Assembly (NCBI GenBank): GCA_964534515.1
Contig: CAZHPW010000075.1
Location: forward strand, 1-11,400
From: UBA6115 sp964534515
GTDB lineage: Bacteria; Bacillota; Clostridia; Christensenellales; Aristaeellaceae
Direction: 5' to 3'
DNA length: 11,400 bases
Made by a program: the position numbers and the translations under genes. Shown in pieces: positions 8,201 to 11,400 of this stretch (positions are counted from its first letter, which is position 1; each line of letters begins with the position of its first letter). Under the pieces are notes generated by a model that did not search any database, was not told the origin of the DNA, and saw only the letters and a program-made list of their open reading frames with translations.

Positions 8201-8380
8201 AGGCTCTATGAATCCAAGAAGGCTGACACCACCTGCAACCTGGCCATCAACTTCCCGGTGAAGGAAGTCAGCCTGTGCAACATGCTGGAAGAGACCAGGG
8301 AAACCCTCAAGGTCAAGGAAGGGACCGTGCAGCTGCGCTTCAACACCTTTGAGGTCAAGACCATCAGAATCAAGGTCTAA
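5264..8380 (+). CDS. Cytoplasmic GH38 alpha-mannosidase
   Basis: The enzyme hydrolyses alpha-mannosidic bonds, with retention, in mannose-containing oligosaccharides such as N-glycan or mannan fragments. The 1038 aa length fits bacterial GH38. Metal-site motifs are present: NAHLDLAW with H267 and D269, the nucleophile D379 in LPDTFGYS, and H582 in NQFHD. GYGDGGGGPS (468-476) is typical of the cytosolic/bacterial class of GH38. Domains in order are an N-terminal beta-rich region (1-about 250), the catalytic barrel (about 258-515), the helical middle domain beginning at SAHRGVYTTQAQ (about 524) and the C-terminal beta domains (about 690-1038). There is no signal peptide, so it likely acts on imported oligosaccharides. 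GGAGGA precedes the ATG. No transporter or second glycosidase lies nearby, and the gene appears monocistronic, with its own promoter and terminator. The exact linkage preference cannot be read from sequence. Confidence 0.95.
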   Translation: MKYMHSEWRARLAHWTLTLKQDVYQPYADFSFEGFQTMDHLTLAEAKKGKFKPMPNGTQWGKTYEYAWLKQTIKIPKELEGKRIVMNLPVDGEAAIFVNGQAFGTYRSDWVKVPLHYIEDNYLTQSAKAGEVFEIYLEAYAGHYIPQSELEGCSTGPVMPGAYQDPKVEGKRVTLGHCSWGVWNEDAYQLLMDVETLTQLAEQINPESLRADKLQKALEDFTLAVDFEQNSEKRNADYKKARKILAPLLKAKNGDTGPVFYAIGNAHLDLAWLWPQKETHRKTARTMAAQLRLLEEYPDYKFIFSQPAGFEMMEEYYPELFAKVKKAVKGGRFIADGAMYVEPDTNMTSGESLIRQLVYGKRYFKEVFDVDSQLLWLPDTFGYSAALPQILRGCNVHQLVTQKIFWSYNEGDKFPYHYFTWQGADGSKVDSFLPTSYTYRTDPSEIAGVWKNRVQKRGLDAFLLPFGYGDGGGGPSRSALEFVKREANLEGMPRVKHASPVEFFEDMDKAGGPKHTYVGELYFSAHRGVYTTQAQVKKGNRKGELALREAEVWGALAKMKGHDYPQDKMDLSWKRLLLNQFHDILPGSSIGRVNVEAHKDHDQVIREANAARDEAVAALTKGKTGVTLYNSLSFPRPAVVALPKSFKEGAVTADGEAVLTAPSKDGVLAYVTLPSVGSLSLKPHKEQPKFKPVTLKVTKTGAVMENELVKIKLNKSGEVTSFVDKETGRESARGNMNRFLMYKDVPRLFDAWDIDSNYELQEVPLNEPVTLSVVEESGLRAVLRLERKINNSALKQDIVLNYNSRRMDFVTTVDWDELHRLLKVAFPVDVKPDEGINEIQYGYMMRPTHRSRAYDSDRFEVCNQRYSALTDQNRGIAVLNDCKYGISMHEGELRLTLLRAGTCPEMKTDTGRHEFTYSFTAWDGPFISSPVVEEAYDLNVPVLSVAGQAEDFSAFYVDEPNVFIDTVKLAEDRSGDLILRLYESKKADTTCNLAINFPVKEVSLCNMLEETRETLKVKEGTVQLRFNTFEVKTIRIKV

Positions 8381-8391
8381 ACCGCGTCCCA

Positions 8392-8420
8392 AAAGCCCCT
8401 GTCCCAAAGACAGGGGCTTT
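8392..8420 (+). terminator. Strong stem-loop terminator after the mannosidase gene
   Basis: A perfect 12-bp stem (8392-8403 with 8409-8420) closes a 5-nt loop, 11 nt after the mannosidase stop codon. The stem begins with AAA and ends with TTT, but no T-run follows it. It is either an intrinsic terminator with a minimal U-tract or a 3'-end stabilising hairpin. It is also the first member of the hairpin array that continues to 8594. Confidence 0.65.
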
Positions 8421-8652
8421 GCGCGTCAAAGAAGTGTCTGCGGACACTTCTTTGAGGAAAGAGGAGCGGGAATTTCTGCCTGTTCGCTTTTGCTCTCGGT
8501 CGGCAGAAATTCGCGGAATGTTTGGGCTGAAAGCCCAAACCTGCGGCACCGCACATGTCGCTGCCGCAGATGACCATCAGAGGGCTTTGCCCTCCGATAC
8601 CTCCCTGGATTTACTTTTTGACAGTCTGAGCCTCTATCCCAAAGACAGGGGC
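8402..8652 (+). repeat. 16-bp direct repeat bracketing a 219-bp hairpin-rich insert
   Basis: TCCCAAAGACAGGGGC occurs at 8402-8417 and again at 8637-8652. In the first copy it forms the loop and right arm of the mannosidase terminator. In the second copy the left arm has diverged (GCCTCT), but a weaker 6-bp stem with AGGGGC is still possible. The pair may be a duplicated terminator flanking an insertion, or the two ends of a composite intergenic element. The second copy ends 15 nt before the ribosome binding site of the arginase-family gene. Confidence 0.6.
8426..8594. repeat. Array of consecutive distinct hairpins, non-coding
   Basis: Five further stem-loops follow the terminator almost back to back. 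They are 13 bp with a TGCG loop (8426-8438/8443-8455), 11 bp with a 21-nt loop (8470-8480/8502-8512), 8 bp with a GAA loop (8521-8528/8532-8539), 8 bp with a 13-nt loop (8541-8548/8562-8569) and 6 bp with a TTT loop (8580-8585/8589-8594). All stems are perfect and differ in sequence from each other. The open frames across the region have no ribosome binding site and no family resemblance. The rest of the intergenic region (8595-8660) has no gene; it holds an AT-rich patch and the second copy of the 16-bp repeat. It may be a multicopy palindromic intergenic element or a structured RNA. Confidence 0.7.
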
Positions 8653-8677
8653 CTTTCTCACAACAAAAGGAGATGGC

Positions 8678-9544
8678 ATGAAAAAGGCGACAACCTTAAG
8701 GCTCACCATCCCGGAATGGCACGGCGGGGTCAACCCCAATTATCCCCTGGGCGCGCGGCTGATGGAGGTCATCGCGCCGGGCTGTGATGAGGATGAGTCT
8801 ATCTTGATTCCGGTTTTGGAGGACTTCACCCTGCCCCTTGAAAATAAGGCGGGCATTGACGGATTTGACGCGCTCCTGCGCCAAAAACAGGAAACCGCCC
8901 GGGTTCTGCGGGAGCGTCAGCCGGACAAGGTCATCGTCTTTGGCGGGGATTGCTCGGTGTCCCTAGCGCCTTTTGACTACTTAAGCGGCAAGTACGGCCG
9001 GCATTTGGGCCTCATCTGGCTGGATGCCCACCCGGACATCGCGACGGCGCCCGCCTCCTCCCACCTGCATGAGATGGTGCTGGGCAACCTGCTAGGCCGC
9101 CAGCCGGACATAGAGGTCGCCAGGGTTGAGCATCCCCTGGACCCCAAACAGGTGCTGATGGCCGGGCTCATTGACGGCAAAAACAAGGATGTCGCCTCCT
9201 GCGAAACGATGAACCTCACCGTCTTAACCCCAAAAGATTTGCGTGACAACCCCGCCATCCTCACAAACTGGCTTAGGGACAACGACATCCGTTACCTGGC
9301 GGTTCATTGGGATTTGGATGTGCTCTCCCCGCTTGATTACAGGAGCATCTCAACCGCCCTGCCCTACACCACACCCAAGGACTATTCCTTCTCCGTCGGC
9401 GAACTGACCCTCAAGGAAGTGGTGGCCCTGTTGAACACCGCCTCAAAGGACGCGGACTTGGTCGGCCTGTCCATCGCCGAGCACCTGCCCTGGGATGCTT
9501 TTAACTTGAGAAGCGCATTGTCGGAGTTGGCGATTTTTCGCTAA
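8678..9544 (+). CDS. Arginase/ureohydrolase-superfamily protein with Cys at a metal-ligand position
   Basis: The 288 aa length fits ureohydrolases (arginase, agmatinase, formimidoylglutamase), Mn-dependent enzymes that hydrolyse guanidino or formimino groups. Motifs in order are VFGGDCS (88-93), WLDAHPD (114-120), HWDLDVLSP (210-218) and SIAEH (264-268). Metal ligands D116, H118, D120, D212 and D214 are all kept, and E267 takes the place of the conserved Glu. The His normally found in GGDHS is C92 here. Subgroups of the superfamily with GGDC exist and their substrates are less certain, so I do not name a substrate. The start has AAGGAGA (8667-8673) 4 nt before the ATG. The gene lies downstream of the hairpin array and upstream of a clear terminator, with no amino-acid catabolism gene beside it. 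It has no signal peptide and is likely cytoplasmic. Confidence 0.88.
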   Translation: MKKATTLRLTIPEWHGGVNPNYPLGARLMEVIAPGCDEDESILIPVLEDFTLPLENKAGIDGFDALLRQKQETARVLRERQPDKVIVFGGDCSVSLAPFDYLSGKYGRHLGLIWLDAHPDIATAPASSHLHEMVLGNLLGRQPDIEVARVEHPLDPKQVLMAGLIDGKNKDVASCETMNLTVLTPKDLRDNPAILTNWLRDNDIRYLAVHWDLDVLSPLDYRSISTALPYTTPKDYSFSVGELTLKEVVALLNTASKDADLVGLSIAEHLPWDAFNLRSALSELAIFR

Positions 9545-9581
9545 GTCAAGCCATAGCAAGGTAATAGAAACATATTTTAAT

Positions 9582-9612
9582 GGCACAGCCATGAACTATG
9601 ACTGTGCCTTTT
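9582..9612 (+). terminator. Intrinsic terminator of the arginase-family gene
   Basis: GGCACAG (9582-9588) pairs with CTGTGCC (9602-9608), and an inner CAT/ATG pairing lengthens the stem. TTTT follows (9609-9612). It lies 38 nt past the stop codon. It sits between two convergent genes and may also slow minus-strand transcripts of the methyltransferase gene, although the minus-strand side lacks a T-run. Confidence 0.75.
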
Positions 9613-9627
9613 GGTTATTTGCGCTTC

Positions 9628-10392
9628 TTAGCCCTTTCGCGCAACAATGAGATAGCGGTGGGTTCTGCCGGACAAAACGCCGTCCTTTTCCAGCATTTTC
9701 TGCGCCTTGAGCAGTTGGGGCAGGTTCCTGTCAACGGAGAAAGCCGGAAATTCCCAATCAATGATGCGCGCGAACCAGACCAGCGCCCCCACGTCATAAA
9801 AATGGATGTCGGGGAAGGCCTCTGCCTTTTTCAGCAGGTGAAAGCCCTGCTCCTCCAGCTTGCCCGCGGCCAGGTCCAAATACAATTCCGGGTATGGCAG
9901 GGGCGGCGCGTTCTCATACAGCAGGCTGACCAGTTCGCGGTCGTTCTCCGCGCCTACCTGCTGGGTGATGAAAAGGCCATGCGGCTTAAGCACCCGCCAG
10001 ACTTCCCCGGGGTCATAAGACCCGTGGCGGTTGGTGATGACGTCAAATGAAGCATCCTCAAAGGGCAATTCCCCTTCGCCGTCGGCCTCGCGAAAATCAA
10101 TGCCCAGGGGCAGCAGTTTCTCTTTGCAATAGGCCACGTTGGGCGGGTAGCCCTCTATCGCGGCGGTGTTCTCATGGGGATGATGGAAGGACAGCAAAAA
10201 CTCCCCGCCGCCGGTCTCCATGTCCAGCAGTTTCATCATGGGGTGCAGGTATTCCCGGATGATGTCACCCATGTCCCAGGGCAGGGTTTCATCCTCCTGA
10301 TACCGGTCATTGATGTGGGAAAAATCCCAGCCCTTGATGTGGGCCAGCTCCTCCTCCCGTTTCCAGGACGCGATGAAATCCGCTTGATTCAC
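9628..10392 (-). CDS. Class I SAM-dependent methyltransferase, GTG start
   Basis: This 254-residue soluble protein has the Rossmann-type methyltransferase signature: motif I LLDMETGGGE (55-64), an acidic residue ending beta-2 (E80), ELPFEDASFDVITNRH (108-123) and VLKPHGLFITQQVG (134-147). This is the Methyltransf_11-like pattern. The substrate is not identifiable; small molecules, lipids or RNA are all possible. The start codon is GTG at 10392, with GGAGGA (10398-10403) 5 nt upstream. No in-frame ATG has comparable support. The gene lies downstream of the TipA-like regulator on the same strand, but it has its own extended -10 promoter and a terminator stands between them. It converges on the arginase-family gene. 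Confidence 0.88.
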   Translation of the reverse strand: MNQADFIASWKREEELAHIKGWDFSHINDRYQEDETLPWDMGDIIREYLHPMMKLLDMETGGGEFLLSFHHPHENTAAIEGYPPNVAYCKEKLLPLGIDFREADGEGELPFEDASFDVITNRHGSYDPGEVWRVLKPHGLFITQQVGAENDRELVSLLYENAPPLPYPELYLDLAAGKLEEQGFHLLKKAEAFPDIHFYDVGALVWFARIIDWEFPAFSVDRNLPQLLKAQKMLEKDGVLSGRTHRYLIVARKG

Positions 10393-10430
10393 GATGCTCC
10401 TCCAACAAAAAACCAGTTATATTGCCAATC

Positions 10431-10439
10431 AGTATATCA
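10431..10439 (-). promoter_or_regulatory. Extended -10 promoter of the methyltransferase gene
   Basis: TGATATACT on the minus strand combines a TGn extension with TATACT (5 of 6 matches to TATAAT), 38 nt upstream of the GTG start. No good -35 lies at 17 bp, which is acceptable for an extended -10 promoter. Confidence 0.5.
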
Positions 10440-10462
10440 CTAATGCAAAAATAGCCATATAA

Positions 10463-10504
10463 AAACGGCAGCATGAATCACTCCCGCTGCCGTTTCATGC
10501 TGCC
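10463..10504 (-). terminator. Two overlapping, mutually exclusive stem-loops ending the TipA-like gene
   Basis: Read on the minus strand just past the stop at 10509, one 10-bp stem pairs 10504-10495 with 10476-10467 (GGCAGCATGA with TCATGCTGCC). A second 10-bp stem pairs 10495-10486 with 10472-10463 (AAACGGCAGC with GCTGCCGTTT). Both use the same GCTGCC segment, so only one can form at a time. TTTTT overlaps and follows the second stem (10465-10461), which makes it a good intrinsic terminator. The first stem would be followed by GTTTTT. Confidence 0.75.
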
Positions 10505-10508
10505 TTCC

Positions 10509-10925
10509 TTAAGCGCAGAACGCCCGGACAGCGTCCCGCAAAAATTCTGCGCCGCCATCCACAATGTCGTTGTAATACTTGGCAAAGCGCTCATCCGCCA
10601 CATAGCCTTCCGCCACGCCCAGGTGCATCTCCTTAGTGTACTTGGGCCAGTAGCACATCAGCCAGTCCTTGTGCTTTTTGCACAGGTTCTGAGCCGCGTC
10701 GCCCGCCGGGTCACCCGTAGCCGCCGCTTCAATGAGCAGACGGTTCACCTCTTCAGACAGCGCCTGGGCGCGGTCAAAGGTGCCGCATTCCATGCCCATC
10801 ACCTTGGCGTTGCTCTCGTCAATGACCTTGTCGCCATACTTCTGACGGATTTCCTTGCCGTACTTGGCCTCGTTTTCCTTGACCAGTTTTTTCTTGAAGC
10901 CCTCGAATTTTTCCTTGTCGCTCAT
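10509..10925 (-). CDS. Predicted internal-start product: TipAS-like ligand domain alone
   Basis: Within the MerR-type gene, codon 114 (MSDKEKFEGF...) is an ATG preceded by AAGGAG (10935-10940, 9 nt away) and GAAGGA (10930-10935, 4 nt away). It falls exactly at the junction between the coiled coil and the ligand domain. Initiation here would give 138 aa. In Streptomyces lividans, tipA makes both a full-length TipAL and a short TipAS of about this size from an internal in-frame start. The short product is inferred and has not been shown for this sequence. Confidence 0.5.
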   Translation of the reverse strand: MSDKEKFEGFKKKLVKENEAKYGKEIRQKYGDKVIDESNAKVMGMECGTFDRAQALSEEVNRLLIEAAATGDPAGDAAQNLCKKHKDWLMCYWPKYTKEMHLGVAEGYVADERFAKYYNDIVDGGAEFLRDAVRAFCA

Positions 10926-11264
10926 GTCTTCCTTCTCCTTTTGATGCCGTATGGTTTTCTCCAGCGTTAGAATCAGTGTGTTCAGCCGCTCAGCTTCCGC
11001 TTTCAAGACCGATAATTGGGCTTGCAGGGCGCTTGCCCTGTCCGCCTCGCCCTGTTCCAGCACCGCTTTGATGTCGGACAGCTTCATGCCTGTCTCCCGG
11101 TAAAACAGGATGGCCTGCAGCCGGTCCACCTCGCGCTGACCGTACTCCCTGTAATCATTGTCTGGGTTACGCCGGGGCTGCAGCAGCCCCAAATCCTCAT
11201 AAAGCCGCAAAGCCCGCGGGCTGACCCCGCTCAAGGCTGCTAGCTCCTTGATGCCGTACTTCAA
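10509..11264 (-). CDS. MerR-family regulator with TipAS-type ligand-binding domain
   Basis: The 251-aa protein has an N-terminal MerR winged helix-turn-helix (KYGIKELAALSGVSPRALRLYEDLGLL, residues 2-28, then the YREYGQREVDRLQAILFYRETGMKLSDI wing and helices). A dimerisation coiled coil follows (about 75-110), then a C-terminal TipAS domain (about 114-251) ending DGGAEFLRDAVRAFCA. In Streptomyces TipA the last domain binds thiopeptide antibiotics and triggers activation; related proteins bind other compounds. I choose the TTG at 11264: AGGAGG (11269-11274) lies 4 nt upstream, and the protein then begins like other MerR proteins. The upstream ATG at 11315 overlaps the predicted promoter and lacks a binding site. 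An ATG at 11288 also lacks one. Its own inducer is unknown. The methyltransferase gene downstream may be functionally linked but is separately promoted. Confidence 0.88.
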   Translation of the reverse strand: MKYGIKELAALSGVSPRALRLYEDLGLLQPRRNPDNDYREYGQREVDRLQAILFYRETGMKLSDIKAVLEQGEADRASALQAQLSVLKAEAERLNTLILTLEKTIRHQKEKEDMSDKEKFEGFKKKLVKENEAKYGKEIRQKYGDKVIDESNAKVMGMECGTFDRAQALSEEVNRLLIEAAATGDPAGDAAQNLCKKHKDWLMCYWPKYTKEMHLGVAEGYVADERFAKYYNDIVDGGAEFLRDAVRAFCA

Positions 11265-11303
11265 ATGCCCTCCTGATGGATGATTCATCCCATCCACAGG
11301 CTT

Positions 11304-11334
11304 ATCATAAACCATGACGCAAGGAGAAGGTCAA
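11304..11334 (-). promoter_or_regulatory. MerR-type promoter with 19-bp spacer, probable autoregulation site
   Basis: On the minus strand, TTGACC (11334-11329) and TATGAT (11309-11304) are separated by 19 bp instead of the usual 17. This is the hallmark of promoters twisted into activity by MerR-family activators. The inverted repeat within the spacer is imperfect (TGACC...GGTTTA). Transcription should start near 11297, giving a leader of about 33 nt before the TTG start at 11264. Confidence 0.65.
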
Positions 11335-11400
11335 GGGGATATTAAGTAGGGCCTGCTGAAAATCCCTAAACCCATTGAAAACACTGGATAAATCGCGTGA
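11335..11400. other. AT-rich edge sequence, no gene seen
   Basis: This is the last 66 nt beyond the TipA-like promoter. It contains no supported reading frame. The stretch from about 11349 (GGCCTGCTGAAAATCCC...) has a look I associate with insertion-sequence ends, but it cannot be judged without the flank. Confidence 0.2.

Noticed and set aside
8419..8787. Open frame of 122 codons running through the hairpin array into the arginase-family gene.
   Set aside because: It has no binding site, its composition is odd because it encodes palindromes, and it overlaps the real gene out of frame.
11265..11315. ATG at 11315 as the start of the MerR/TipA-like protein.
   Set aside because: It overlaps the predicted -10 element and has no ribosome binding site. 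The TTG at 11264 has AGGAGG and gives the normal MerR N-terminus.

Overview
The window reads as chromosomal DNA of a Gram-positive, Clostridia-like gut or anaerobic bacterium. The clues are strong AGGAGG-type ribosome binding sites, secreted proteins with InlB-type and SH3-like modules, a TipA-type MerR regulator, a cytoplasmic family-38 alpha-mannosidase, and GC-rich coding sequence with AT-rich promoters. The genus cannot be named from sequence alone. I see no tRNA, rRNA, CRISPR array or complete mobile element.

Left part (1-5066, all minus strand). In transcription order there is a small DUF2442-like protein (4818-5066), a large MalT/LAL-type LuxR regulator with an ATPase domain (2185-4665), a secreted protein with 43 consecutive xxEEP pentapeptides (551-1957), and a short secreted InlB-repeat protein (36-437) that may be frameshifted near the window edge. 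A terminator-like element separates the regulator from the secreted genes, and a 14-bp perfect stem-loop separates the two secreted genes. A regulator controlling adjacent surface proteins is a reasonable reading, but it is an inference.

Middle part (5067-9627). A divergent intergenic region carries a good plus-strand promoter for the GH38 alpha-mannosidase (5264-8380). A strong terminator follows it. Next comes a roughly 240-bp non-coding stretch built from consecutive, mutually different hairpins and bracketed by a 16-bp direct repeat. The arginase-superfamily gene (8678-9544) follows, with Cys in place of the first metal-binding His, and ends at its own terminator.

Right part (9628-11400, minus strand). 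A class I SAM-dependent methyltransferase with a GTG start (9628-10392) lies downstream of a MerR-family regulator with a TipAS-type ligand domain (10509-11264). The regulator has a classical MerR promoter with a 19-bp spacer. That promoter overlaps the longest-ORF start and so supports a TTG start further in. The gene also has a strong internal ribosome binding site and ATG that would make the ligand domain alone (138 aa), as Streptomyces tipA does. Two overlapping, mutually exclusive stem-loops terminate it.

The best candidates for unusual biology are the hairpin-array element (8392-8652), the predicted two-product TipA-like gene with its 19-bp-spacer promoter, and the two-zone xxEEP repeat protein.
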